From Terramyces sp. JEL0728 (lineage: Eukaryota > Chytridiomycota > Chytridiomycetes > Rhizophydiales > Terramycetaceae): DNA of 64,000 nucleotides. The position numbers and the translations under genes are program-made. Where the stretch lies: NCBI GenBank assembly GCA_027603945.1, contig JADIIU010000064.1, positions 1 through 64,000 of the forward strand. The letters are read 5' to 3'. Every line of letters starts with the position of its first letter. Position 1 is the first letter of the stretch. Positions 1 through 9,438 of this stretch are shown here, in pieces. The notes under the pieces were generated by a model that was not told where the DNA came from, ran no database searches, and saw nothing but the letters and a program-made list of their open reading frames with translations.

Positions 1-448
1 TCCAAAGAAGAAGTGTGTCAAGAAGACCACCACTATTGACATCCCAGTTGTCGCTACCACCACTCCATGTGCTGAAACCACCGACATCCCAAAGATCCCA
101 GAAACTACTCCATGTGTAGAAACCACCGACATCCCAAAGATCCCAGAAACCACTCCATGTGCTGAAACCACTGATATTCCAAAGATCCCAGAAACCACTC
201 CATGTGCTGAAACCACTGACATCCCAACCATCCAAACCCCAGTTCCAAAGAAGAAGTGTGTCAAGAAGACCACCACTATTGACATCCCAGTTGTCGCTAC
301 CACCACTCCATGTGCTGAAACCACCGACATCCCAAAGATCCCAGAAACTACTCCATGTGTAGAAACCACCGACATCCCAAAGATCCCAGAAACCACTCCA
401 TGTGCTGAAACCACTGATATTCCAAAGATCCCAGAAACCACTCCATGT
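1..448 (+). repeat. 243-bp (81-codon) tandem macro-repeat
   Basis: Bases 1-205 recur identically at 244-448 with a period of 243 bp, including third-codon positions. Inside each copy is a 45-bp minor repeat. Perfect identity implies recent unequal exchange or conversion. Copy number may vary between strains, and assembly may have collapsed copies beyond the window edge. Confidence 0.9.
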
Positions 449-769
449 GTAGAAACCACCGACATCCCAAAGATCCCAGCAACCACCCCATGTGCTGAAG
501 AATCCGATATTCCAAAGGTTCCAGCTACTACTCCATGTGCTGAAGAAACCGACATTCCAAAGGTTGTCCCAACTACTACTCCATGCGAAGAAGATACTCC
601 AGAAGTAACCACCACTCCATGTGATGTCCCAGTTGCTACTACTGACCTCCCAATTGTCCAAACTACTACCGCCGGAGGTGCTTATGCTCAAGGTCCAGTT
701 ATTGCTGGAGCTTTCTCCACTGGCGCTTCAGTAGTTGCCTTCTTGGCTGCTGCCGTTCTTGCTCTTTAA
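1..769 (+). CDS. GPI-anchored-like repetitive Thr/Pro/Cys cell-surface protein (3' part)
   Basis: The reading frame is open from the window edge to a TAA at 767-769, so the 5' end is missing. About 255 residues are visible. They are almost entirely tandem 15-residue units of the type ETTPCAETTDIPKIP, with one Cys per unit, interrupted by a Lys-rich segment (PKKKCVKK). The C-terminus is a small-residue stretch followed by a hydrophobic tail (ASVVAFLAAAVLAL) with no charged residues after it, the usual layout of a GPI-anchor signal. Such Thr/Pro-rich proteins are typically O-mannosylated wall or adhesion proteins in fungi. Function beyond a surface location is inference. No intron is visible in this part. 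Confidence 0.75.
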   Translation, partial: PKKKCVKKTTTIDIPVVATTTPCAETTDIPKIPETTPCVETTDIPKIPETTPCAETTDIPKIPETTPCAETTDIPTIQTPVPKKKCVKKTTTIDIPVVATTTPCAETTDIPKIPETTPCVETTDIPKIPETTPCAETTDIPKIPETTPCVETTDIPKIPATTPCAEESDIPKVPATTPCAEETDIPKVVPTTTPCEEDTPEVTTTPCDVPVATTDLPIVQTTTAGGAYAQGPVIAGAFSTGASVVAFLAAAVLAL

Positions 770-1036
770 ATTCATATAGACTATGAATAATTGTATGTTA
801 TAGAAGGTTATTTGAATAAATTACATTTCATTTAAATTAGTTTTCTTGGATTTGCTTACTATTGGGATCTGTCTGATAGTATTGTAATTTGAAATTCTGC
901 AAGCTGGCAGATTTTAGCTTGCAGAACGGGATAAAGTTCTTTGTTTTGCACTCTCCACAAAGTAATATTATCAATTACATGTGCTAAACTTGGAAAAACT
1001 TGCCTGAAAACAGCGGTTCAGATACTATTAATTTAT

Positions 1037-1639
1037 TTATAAATATACATTGCAGTTGTGTGTAAGTGGATACTCTGCGGGTAGAGAAAGTATCGACGCC
1101 GGCGAAGCAATAGGAGAAGCGTAATGCGAAACTGGGGAAAGCGATCTGGCTGGCGACGGAAGGAAATTGTATTCGTTCTCCAGCTTTGTGACTTCAAGGA
1201 TATCCTGCGAGACCATGAAATTGTCAAATAGAATCGGCGACGAGATAAGCGAGCTCCTTCTGTCATAGATTGAAGTAACAGAGGTTCTCCTGGCGTCAAC
1301 AGAAGGATCGTTGTCAATGGAAATATAGCTGGCGACCGAGTCTCTTCTTTTGGATATACTGACTGACGAGTTTCTTCTCTTTTGGATCTTTTTGATGTTC
1401 TTGTGTGGATTCCAGTCAAACTCTGGATAGTCAATCTTGTGCTGGTTGTGTGCTTCGATCGATCTTTGACGATACTGTTCCTTGACATCTGCAGATTCGT
1501 TTGCCCACAATGCAGAGCAGATCCTCGATACTTCATGGCTGTTTGAGGTTTGGTATTCCTGCTCGATCTTGGCTTTCATTTCCCTGCGATAGTAAAAGAA
1601 AGAGTTCATTGGCTTCTTGACAGCTGATTTAGATGACAT
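1037..1639 (-). CDS. HMG-box transcription factor, MATA_HMG/mating-type-like
   Basis: A 200-residue protein. An HMG box occupies about residues 8-76, starting at KKPMNSFFYYRREM and followed by the second-helix pattern SRICSALWANES and the third-helix end HKIDYPEF. The PMNSF...YR motif is the minor-groove-binding signature of the MATA_HMG/SOX-type class rather than the abundant non-specific HMGB class. The remainder is Ser-rich and Arg-rich, probably disordered, with several RRxS sites. The ATG at 1637-1639 lies just before the box. A candidate 24-nt intron overlaps the stop (splicing would add about 17 residues); I kept the unspliced stop. A role in mating or development is a family-based inference. 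Confidence 0.8.
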   Translation of the reverse strand: MSSKSAVKKPMNSFFYYRREMKAKIEQEYQTSNSHEVSRICSALWANESADVKEQYRQRSIEAHNQHKIDYPEFDWNPHKNIKKIQKRRNSSVSISKRRDSVASYISIDNDPSVDARRTSVTSIYDRRSSLISSPILFDNFMVSQDILEVTKLENEYNFLPSPARSLSPVSHYASPIASPASILSLPAEYPLTHNCNVYL

Positions 1640-2216
1640 TTTTCAATGACAGATTGATTTTTGTGGGCTTTTATGCTTGGATGAACGTGCAAGTGATCAA
1701 ATTGGTAAACGAACGGCCTACGCCATAATTTCACAAAGCGGTCGACGGTCAACGGCCTACTTTCGTTTGAACCCCATGAAATGTATTTTGACATAAATGA
1801 GTTTGACGGCTGCAATGAGATAGCAAATTCTGCCGCAAAATATCTCTTTGCAGATATATTCTGTATCTGATTTGTGCAAATCCGGTGGTTTGAACTTTGA
1901 TCTGCGAAAGAGAGATTGTTTTTTGCAGAGTTCAAGCTGTGCGGTCGTTGTTACACGAAACAAAGAGGAAGACGATCAAGGTCGCCGCTCTTTGAAACGA
2001 TAGTATCTGAGCCGGGATTTATCCGATTGACACCAAAGGATAACAGTCTACTTTCCTATGAGTAACTGTTGGAATTGAGGCATTGTTAATTTCAAGGTTC
2101 AATGACTCACGTTACAAGTAGAATTTATTTGTAATAAATATCAGAGTGAATCTACAGTTAAGCGTGGTTTCTAAAGATCATGGTCTACAGCCAATGGGAA
2201 ATTCAACATGGGCAGT
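1640..2216. other. Intergenic, no convincing gene
   Basis: The spacer upstream of the HMG-box gene (minus strand) and downstream of the acetyltransferase gene. Short open frames on both strands lack recognisable domains and cannot be extended by plausible introns. I see no tRNA or repeat. Confidence 0.5.
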
Positions 2217-2717
2217 TTATTCAAGCATCTTTTGGTAAAAAGCAACATCAATCCATTTATCAAACTTGTAGCCGACTTTGGGAAATGTTCCTACATACTC
2301 GAACCCGCATTTTTCATGTAATTTCACAGATGATTCATTCGGTAATGAAATTCCACCGATAATTGCTTTCATTCCCATTGCTTTCATTCCCATTGCTTTC
2401 ATCCGGCTAATGATTTCATTGTACAATGCTCTTCCAACCCCTTTACCTGTGGATTCATGATCTAGGTAGATTGCGCCTTCGACTGTGAACCTATATGCAT
2501 GTCTCGCTCGAAAACTACCTGCGTAAGCGTATCCGATAACTTTTCCTTCTTTCTCATAAACAACAAATGTATATTCGGATTGAATCTTTGAAATTCTATC
2601 TTTCATTTCTTGAACAGAGATTTCTTCTTGTTCAAAACTGACAATTGTGTTGCGGATGTAATGGTTGTAGATTGACACTATTTTTTGAGCATCTTCAAGC
2701 GTTGCGTCTCTTATCAT
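2217..2717 (-). CDS. GNAT N-acetyltransferase, phosphinothricin-acetyltransferase-like
   Basis: A 166-residue protein starting at MIRDATLEDA, matching the usual length of the PAT/YncA-type GNAT family. Visible features are the N-terminal strand-helix (MIRDATLEDAQKIVSIYNHY), the acetyl-CoA-binding motif A region (GKGVGRALY) and the C-terminal block LPNESSVKLHEKCGFEYVG followed by VGYKFDKWIDV, all typical of the family. Relatives acetylate amino groups of small amino-acid-like compounds; the substrate here is unknown. The frame is open upstream only from a non-ATG codon, so the conserved MIRD start is preferred. A 15-bp microduplication inserts an extra MKAMG before the IIGGIS strand. No intron. 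Confidence 0.8.
   Translation of the reverse strand: MIRDATLEDAQKIVSIYNHYIRNTIVSFEQEEISVQEMKDRISKIQSEYTFVVYEKEGKVIGYAYAGSFRARHAYRFTVEGAIYLDHESTGKGVGRALYNEIISRMKAMGMKAMGMKAIIGGISLPNESSVKLHEKCGFEYVGTFPKVGYKFDKWIDVAFYQKMLE
2362..2403 (-). repeat. 15-bp tandem repeat inside the GNAT gene
   Basis: Nearly three copies of a 15-bp unit encode the repeated MKAMG/MKAMG/MKAI stretch. The unit is in frame, so the gene stays open, and it lengthens the helix-loop before the motif A-B junction relative to the family pattern. Confidence 0.85.
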
Positions 2718-2934
2718 TTGGGTTTGGGTTGGAAAAAACATGTAATGACTCATCTGGTTATATTGTGCATGACACTGTCTCAAATCCAAAGACTCTCCAA
2801 CTGCTAGTAGCCAATTTATTTGTTCCTAAAATAATAATACATTGATTCATAAGTTTCACATCCAATATAAATCGTCCGTCCACTATCAAATTTCCAGCAC
2901 GCATTCATAGAATCCAAGACTCTGAATTGCTAAA

Positions 2935-3980
2935 TTAAATAAAAGCTACCACTAGTTTACTGTTTAACCAAGTCGATAAATTCAGCTTTATAATTTCTTG
3001 GTTTCGGCTTTTAACTTGATGGAATGAACATTTAATTACAGGTATATCTGGATTAGCATTGGTTACTTGTCATTGCTAGAAGCAAGTCTAGTCGCTTGAT
3101 ACATCCATAGATATTCAGGTATGCAAGGTTGGGAGCGTCTTTTGAAATATAGTAAATCAATTTATCGCTAATCGTGAAATTATTCGCTCTTGAAAGATTC
3201 AAATTCCGTAATTTCCTATTCAAGATATACTTGATTCCATTTTCAGTAATTGAAGAGCATTCAGTCAAATCAATTGTAGCGATAGCTTTGTTTGAAATAT
3301 GAAAGAGCGACTGATCTGTAATTAATGGCAATTTGATCAACCTGACTGTTTTTAAATTCAAGAATGACAAGTATTTTAAGCTGGCATCTGTTATCCGTCT
3401 GCAGTTTGACAAGCAAAAAGTTTCCAAATTCCTCGTTTTTTCCAAGACACCGATAAGCAACGAGTCTTCAACAGACATCTGGTAAAGTATAAATTACCGC
3501 GTGCAGGTTCAAAGTGCGGATAAATGGGCCGAACGTATTAAAAGTCCTTGCATTTGTGTAATTCCATTTCTGAGTTGGTTTATAGACTAATCTACAGTTG
3601 CATCGTCTGTCATCCAAGCAGTCATCTATGAATTCATCCAGTAGCTCTATCCACGATTTATTCGGTTGATATTTCGGGTTAACTATTTTCGCGAATGACT
3701 TTAATCTGCTTCTGGAATGAAAACAGATATTGCTATAGAGAATCGGTAATGCAAGCTGCATCCATTGGTTGTTTATCTGTATAATTTTGGATAATTCTTT
3801 TTGGTCAAGGTAAGAGAATATCTTTAGAAGGATGTCTGGTATACGCATTGCAGGGTGGGGAGTGATTACCGTATTGAATATCAGTGAATAGTCATAGTCT
3901 GGTATTTTCATTTTGTTTGAAAAATCTCCGGACACGTCAGGTATTCTTATCTTCCATTGTTGACCGCAATCAAAATTCAT
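2935..3980 (-). CDS. F-box/LRR protein, probable SCF substrate receptor
   Basis: Three exons joined by 19-nt introns at 3479-3497 and 3048-3066 give 335 residues. An F-box-like segment (MRIPDILLKIFSYLDQKELSKIIQINNQW, quoted in parts: MRIPDILLKIFSYLDQ, then KELSKIIQINNQW) lies near residues 45-75. It is followed by AMN1/Grr1-type cysteine-poor LRRs such as LETFCLSNCRRITDASLKYL and IDLTECSSITENGIKYIL. F-box proteins of this class recruit substrates to Skp1-Cul1 ubiquitin ligases; the substrate is not predictable. The first intron is well supported because the frame resumes exactly at an LRR-type helix. The last intron and short third exon rest only on splice-site appearance. Confidence 0.75.
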
Positions 3981-4046
3981 TTTGCAAGAGAAAATAAGCT
4001 GTGCATGAAAAAGATTGAAATCACTTTTTATTGTGGGAATTGCAAG

Positions 4047-4844
4047 CTACCAGGATAATCCAGGGTCGGTCTTGTCCGCATTCATTCTACCGCGCCATAA
4101 TTCTTTAATAACATTTCCGTCCTGGACGCACTCTTTATATATCTGCTCTACATGGCAGGTTTTCACTCTTCCGTACCAATCTGCAACCCAGATATCTCTG
4201 CCGTCCTTGTGATAAATAATAATATTTCCTGCAAATTTATGGCCGCCAAAATGGCTGACTGAAAGTACTTGATTATGATACTTGTTGAATTCCTTTACCA
4301 AAAGCGGTCCAGATACTCCACACCGCTTATCCCTTTTCTTGTGACTACAGACAAGCACCAAGTTATCTTGTACGTCCTTGTATTCCACTGGTGGCTTACT
4401 ATCGTCATTCAACGCAATCCACTCTGCCAAAATCGAAATATCATCCTTTGAAAGCGTAGGAAAGTACAGCCCTTTCGGATACAAATATCCCGTAATCCCT
4501 TCGTCCTCTTCCTTTTCAAACGCAGTCAAAACAACCCTTTCTTTGGCATTGTTGAGTTTATTATACGCTGTTTGAAAAATCGAGTCTTGTTCTTCTTCGA
4601 TAGAGTGCGGCCATAAATTTGCTTTGCCGGAAGATAGAATGAAATGCTGTGTATAAGGTTTGAATGAATTATACATTTCTTCATCGGATATTTTCTTTTG
4701 TAAATATTCTGGCAGTTGCTCATGAGTGCAAGGATCTTGGCATGCTAGACAGTCTGCGAATTGAATCAAGTTGGTTCTTGGCTTTGCTGTCGTGGAGAAA
4801 TACGAAGTTACTGAAGAAATGGTTTTGGCAATATTTTGAGCCAT
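4047..4844 (-). CDS. Sucrase/ferredoxin-like protein, Apd1/Aim32 type
   Basis: A single-exon gene of 265 residues starting at MAQNIAKTIS. It has the features of the Suc_Fer-like (thioredoxin-like [2Fe-2S]) family: an N-terminal DC..C segment (residues about 31-38), the central VCSHKKRDKRCG motif and the downstream HFGGHKFAGNIIIY block, ending in the usual GLSW tail. In yeast Apd1 and Aim32 the Cys and His residues of these blocks hold a redox-active [2Fe-2S] cluster. The N-terminus is Ser/Thr-rich and could be a targeting peptide, since Aim32 is mitochondrial and Apd1 cytosolic; the sequence does not decide this. Confidence 0.85.
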   Translation of the reverse strand: MAQNIAKTISSVTSYFSTTAKPRTNLIQFADCLACQDPCTHEQLPEYLQKKISDEEMYNSFKPYTQHFILSSGKANLWPHSIEEEQDSIFQTAYNKLNNAKERVVLTAFEKEEDEGITGYLYPKGLYFPTLSKDDISILAEWIALNDDSKPPVEYKDVQDNLVLVCSHKKRDKRCGVSGPLLVKEFNKYHNQVLSVSHFGGHKFAGNIIIYHKDGRDIWVADWYGRVKTCHVEQIYKECVQDGNVIKELWRGRMNADKTDPGLSW

Positions 4845-5020
4845 ATTTTTTCAATCTCTTTTTTCTTTTTATACTGGCGATTCCGAATATTACCCTCAGA
4901 TGACATTCCGATCACTTGAGTAATTCCGTTTAGCCGTTTATTGGTTTTGGCTAATCGGTGACTCTATATCAAAGAGTGGAACAAGCAAAATCTCTTTTAT
5001 TCCAAAAGGCTGCAAGGCGC

Positions 5021-5744
5021 TTATTCTTCGCTTGCCTTGACTTTATCGCTGCATACAGCAGCTGCAACCTCCTCATCATGAACAATTTTTAATTTCTTAC
5101 TGGCAGTTGGCTCTTCTTCATCCGAATCCGATTCAAGTTCCCTTGTCTTTGATTTCAGTACTGTTTCGACATAATTCTTCCTAACTGGATGTTCATCTGT
5201 CTTTGCATCTGCTCTGTTTAACGGAGTCCAGTTTGGATCCTGAATTAACGAGAATCACCTCTTTAAACAAACGCATAGCCTTCAAGTAATTGGTTTCATC
5301 GAGAATAAATCGATGGTAAGATCCAGCCGGCAAAATAATCATATCTCCTTTGAAACAGTGAATTCTGACCCATTTGTCTTCCTTGTCCCTGATATCAAAA
5401 AATCCAGATCCTGCTAAAATGTATCTGATTTCTTCATCATCATGCAGATGTCTAATTAATATCCAGTTACTCTGTAAAGAAAATCTTTAATTTTTCGTCA
5501 TAGTTTGGCAGCTTTTCTTTGGAGATATCAATCAAAGTTAACGAAAACGTACCTTGTCCCTGTGAGCGTATTCTCTTTCCTTGCTGATGGCATCGACCTT
5601 TTCCATTTCTGTGTCTGGGTTGATTTGCCATTGAAGGACACCAATAGAATCCAGCTGTTCCCTAGTTACTTCCCTGTTTGGAGTGAATTGGTGAAGAGCT
5701 CTTGGGTCTTCTTCAGTTTCATTGAAATACCAAGCTTGAACCAT
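5021..5744 (-). CDS. ADI1: Acireductone dioxygenase, copy 1 (methionine salvage)
   Basis: Four exons give 221 residues; introns are at 5533-5552, 5452-5470 and 5240-5258 (20, 19 and 19 nt). The cupin metal site is visible as [12 protein letters not shown], with His, His and Glu ligands, followed by the fourth ligand in LPAGSYHRF. The enzyme cleaves acireductone in the methionine-salvage (MTA) cycle, with the product set depending on whether Fe or Ni is bound. The start MVQAWYF is conserved with copy 2. The tail carries an extra, charged C-terminal extension of about 50 residues containing SKKLKIV, absent in copy 2. The first intron has no AG at its end in the frame required and seems to use a TG acceptor. 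Confidence 0.9.
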
Positions 5745-5953
5745 ATTTTGCAAACTTTTTTTCAATCTATCTGGTGATTTAAGCCACACTATTTCCAAAA
5801 AGTGCCACTACCAATTGATCTGTTAAAAAATAATTCAGTCTTGATTGGAGTTGCTTGATAATAAATTAGACCAATTCTATTTGGCAGGCCATCTCGTTTT
5901 ACTATAGTTTATTTAAGCACCATAATCTTGCAATCGGTAAATTATAAATCAAT

Positions 5954-6641
5954 TTATTCTTCAGTTAAAGTGGTCATGTAGGTCTTTCTAACCGGCATCT
6001 TGTCAGTTGCTTCGTCAGAGCGGTTGAACGGAGTCCATTTTGGATCCTATAATCAGCAAATATTACTTCCTTGAACAAACGCATGGCTTTCAAGTAGTTG
6101 GTTTCATCAAGAATGAATCTGTGGTATACACCTGCATTACTTTTTAATTACCAGCAGGGAGGACAATCATGTCACCCTTCGTGCAGGCGATCCTGATCCA
6201 TTTGTCGTCCTTGCTACGAACATCAAAGTAGCCGGATCCAGCTACTATTAGTTTCAAGTACCGAGAATGTATCTGATTTCCTCATCGTCATGCAAGTGTT
6301 CGGTAAAGAAAATCTTTAGTTTTTCTTCATAGTTTGGCAGCTTTTCCTTGGAGATGTCGACCTGCATTAGTAGCGGCTACCTCATCCCTATTGGCATAGT
6401 GTCTTTCCTTTGCCAGCTCGTTCACTTTGTCCATTTCGGCATCAGGATTAAAGTTCCAGTAAAGTACACCAAGCTTTGCTAGCTGGTCAAGAGGGACATC
6501 TTGGTTTGGAGTGGATTGATGAAGAGCTCTTGGGTCTTCGGAAGTTTCATTGTAGTACCAAGCTTGAACCATTTTTTTGTTTTCCTCTTTTTTTCTGGGT
6601 TTTAATGCTTTGGGCTGTGGCGGTGGCACATTTATCGACAT
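5954..6641 (-). CDS. ADI1: Acireductone dioxygenase, copy 2 (methionine salvage)
   Basis: Five exons; introns are at 6362-6380, 6242-6261, 6132-6151 and 6047-6066 (19, 20, 20 and 20 nt). From the conserved start MVQAWYY (6572) the product has 179 residues, the standard ARD length. An in-frame ATG at 6641 would add 23 mostly basic residues. Metal ligands are present in [12 protein letters not shown] and in AGVYHRF. It lies tail-to-head behind copy 1, about 210 bp away, so this is a tandem duplication. The distance in codons from start to last intron is identical in the two copies (149). Two introns are unique to this copy and one to the other, so intron content has changed since duplication. 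Confidence 0.9.
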
Positions 6642-6955
6642 TTCGCCAATGATATATTCACCATTATTGTAGCTTTAGCCATCTAATATGATATTGTTGG
6701 AATCGCATGGCAATGTAATCGCTTATTTTCAGAAATTAGAGCCTATTAGATTTGATCAAGAATTCATATCCATTGGTTAAACTATATTTGCAATGAGCGA
6801 TCAAATAGTTCAGACTCATATACTGGCTTTCCGAGAGCCTGGACGACTCACAGTGCGATAATGGTGGAGATTCAAGTGAAAATTACACGTATTTTTATAC
6901 GTTTGATAAAAGTCATTGAATTGCAACAACAATTTCGTACAACCCACATCTCAAA
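6642..6955. other. Divergent promoter region between ARD copy 2 and FHA-RING gene
   Basis: A 314-bp spacer between two divergently transcribed genes. I see no gene in it and no recognisable conserved site beyond AT-rich stretches. Confidence 0.5.
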
Positions 6956-8191
6956 ATGCATAAACATCTGCAATATCAAGCACTTATCTTGTGTTTAGAA
7001 ACACCCGACATCGACACGCTCATGACATCATCATCCTTAGTAATTCAAACTGAGCTATTTGCATTTACCCTCGCAATGTACAACGCCTCCACTCCTCCTG
7101 AAATACAAATCAATAAACAAGCAATTTTACTAAAACTAATCACTGAAAGGGAAATAATCGAAAGGGTAATTCCAGAAAAAGTAACTCTTAAAATTGGAAG
7201 ACAAGTAAAATCTCCCCAAGAAAAGTTGCTGTCGCAGTTAGGAGGGACAGAAGAGGCCCAAGACACGGTCAGACAACGAGCAGATTCTACTCCTACTGCA
7301 TTCGCAAATTCAGCTCCATCCTCCCCCGAGAAAGCCGGACCAGCAAGCAGCAACAAAAATACAGAGCCAGTATGGTTTAAAAGTAAAGTAGTTAGTAGAT
7401 CGCATGCAGAAATCTGGTTAAAAGATGGCCAGGTATCGTATTTCTAACACAGATATACTTACGAGATGCAGGCAGTTCTTCGGGAACTTTTTTGAATAAA
7501 CTGCGATTGAGTCCTGCAAACAAGATATCTAGACCGTATCCTCTAAAGGAAGGAGACGTAATTCAACTTGGAGTCGACTATCAAGGACGAACAGAGGGTA
7601 GCTATCACTAATATAGAAATATACAAAGCTGTGGAAATTAAAGTTTCGCTAGAAACTTCAGAATCCCACGCTAGGAAACAACTACAAATTTTAAACAGAT
7701 TCAAGAACGCACTCGTGTTGTTGTTGATAGCAGCAAATCCATACTCTACTCAAAAGGAGCACGATCATAAGAATGATACCAGCGTGGACTGTTGCATTTG
7801 TATCTCTGCGATCGGGCCTTTCCAGGGGTTATTTATAGCGCCTTGCTCTCACTGCTTCCATTACAAATGCATTCAACATATTTTACGTGAATCTATAATG
7901 TTTCCATGTCCAGTTTGCCGGCAAGTCGCAAATTTAGATGCCTCTGTTTCTATGGAAAGTTTATTTGAAAGGCCAGACACAAGCTTGCTGCGTAAATCTA
8001 ACTCAAGTTTGGCTCTTGGTGACTTGGAGGCAGATTTGTCTTCACAAATGGCTCGTCCGCTATTTGGCCTGGAATTGGCAAATAGGGTTGAAATTGACCA
8101 CAATGCTCCCATAACTGCTTCGCACGATGGAATAAACATTATTCCAGATGTTGAACACAAGATGGAAATAGATGAGGCTGTGTTAGATTAG
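6956..8191 (+). CDS. FHA-RING E3 ubiquitin ligase, Dma1/Dma2-like
   Basis: Three exons, with introns at 7433-7452 (20 nt) and 7598-7616 (19 nt), give 398 residues. The FHA domain spans about residues 60-215: LKIGRQV near its start, KSKVVSRSHAEIWLKDG in the middle and, after the intron, IYLRDAGSSSGTFLN, the phosphothreonine-binding loops. A RING finger follows near residues 265-315 (CCICISAI, PCSHCFHYKC, CPVCRQ), with the C3HC4-type ligands visible. FHA followed by RING is the arrangement of yeast Dma1/Dma2, which control spindle position and septins, and of animal RNF8/CHFR. The FHA domain contains a long Ser/Pro-rich insertion. Mitotic or septin control is an inference from the family. Confidence 0.88.
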
Positions 8192-8298
8192 GTATTTTTA
8201 TGAAATATACTTGTATTCTTTTGATTTCTTGTGATTAATTCTCCGATTGCTCAACAATGGACTGCTTCGTCACTCTAATCTTTATCGATTCGAATCAA

Positions 8299-8947
8299 AT
8301 GGCACAGCTAGGAGGATCAAACAACAAATGCGTTCGGTGCAGTAAAACCGTGTACTTTGTGGAGCAACAAACTGGACCTGGAGGATACTACCACAAGAAC
8401 TGCTTTACGTGTAAGCAATGCAACAAGCGGCTGGATTCACAAAACATGACGGATAATAACAATGAAGCGTTTTGCAAATCATGCTATGGCAGATTGTTTG
8501 GACCAAAGGGATACGGATACGGAAATACACTGTCAACTGAAACAGTTGTTCCAATTCCAGCACCTAAATTACCAGAAACAACCCCAATGGCTTCGAGCAA
8601 GTCGCAATCATCTGAAAAACTGTCATCGTCCAAAGAAAATATTTCAAGCTCAAAGGAAAACTTGGCTAAATTTGGAGCAACAGATAAATGCCCAGTATGC
8701 ACCAAAGCGGTTTATTTCGCTGAGCAGGTAATCAGGTGTTTAGATAGGCGCTTGGCCCTGGTAATATCAAATATCACAAGATGTGCTTCAAGTGCTCTAC
8801 CTGTTCCAAATTGCTGGACAGCAACAATCTGGCAGAAAAAGAAAATGTTCTATATTGCCGACCATGCCACACAAAAGCGTTTGGACCGAGAGGGTATTTA
8901 CTGCTTAATCTAGCTACGGATATGGTGGTGCGGTTTCCTTGGGTTGA
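8299..8947 (+). CDS. Two-LIM-domain cysteine-rich protein (CRP/CSRP-like)
   Basis: Three exons, with 20-nt introns at 8728-8747 and 8894-8913, give 202 residues. Each half carries one LIM domain. The first starts KCVRCSKTVYFVEQ and ends CKSCYGRLFGPKGYGYG; the second starts KCPVCTKAVYFAEQ and ends CRPCHTKAFGPRGYGYGG. Both have the eight zinc ligands and the GPKGYGYG tail characteristic of cysteine-rich (CRP) proteins, which bind actin-associated partners. The linker is Ser/Lys-rich with a duplicated SSSKEN. An in-frame ATG 42 bp upstream exists, but MAQLGGSNNKC matches the family start better. Without the second intron the final GYGYGG motif would be lost, which supports that splice. Confidence 0.88.
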
Positions 8948-9159
8948 AACGAATAAATCTTTTGCAGCTTTCCATGAATCAAATGAATGATACGGAATTT
9001 GAGCTTTGTATAGGATCCAGGCCAGAGTTGAGTTGCAAGCGAGCACGTCCTCAGTAGCAAATTATCGGATCCAAGGTCTTCAAGCTGCCCTACTCGCCAT
9101 CTTTGATTTTCTGGATTTGAAATCCCCAACACAACTCTTGCTATTTTTTCTTTTTTTGA

Positions 9160-9394
9160 ATGTCAAAACTTAAACCTCTCTCAGTCCTATATATCTGCGC
9201 TTTTCTATGTAGCTTAAGGTAAGCGTCAACTAACCAGTCTAATTTCCTATATGGCATTTGAGAGCGGATTCCAATTCAAACGATCGAGAGGAAAGAACGG
9301 AAAAGTTTCAACAAGAAAGAGGAAATCAAGAGGGCCATGGAAGCCTAAATCAAAAAAAGCTAGCTCTCTGACACCAAAGACCTTTTTTAAATAA
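9160..9394 (+). CDS. Small basic protein, unknown function
   Basis: Two exons with a 19-nt intron at 9219-9237 encode 71 residues. The N-terminal 25 residues are hydrophobic (LSVLYICAFLCSL) and could be a signal peptide or membrane anchor. The rest is strongly basic, rich in Lys, Arg and Ser (KRSRGKNGKVSTRKRKSRG). If translation instead starts at the internal ATG (9251), only the 47-residue basic part is made, which would look nuclear or ribosomal. I do not recognise a family. It fits neatly between the LIM gene and WDR59, in the same orientation. Confidence 0.45.
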
Positions 9395-9438
9395 AATGTA
9401 TTTTAATTTTACCTTTTTTGTTGTAAATCACATTTCAA

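Noticed and set aside
1606..1963. Two overlapping minus-strand frames upstream of the HMG-box gene
   Set aside because: No domain, atypical composition and non-ATG starts in part; treated as chance frames in a promoter region.
2217..2717. Bacterial horizontal transfer of the PAT-like acetyltransferase
   Set aside because: The family is common in bacteria but also widespread in fungi. The lack of an intron alone is not evidence here, since other native genes also lack introns.
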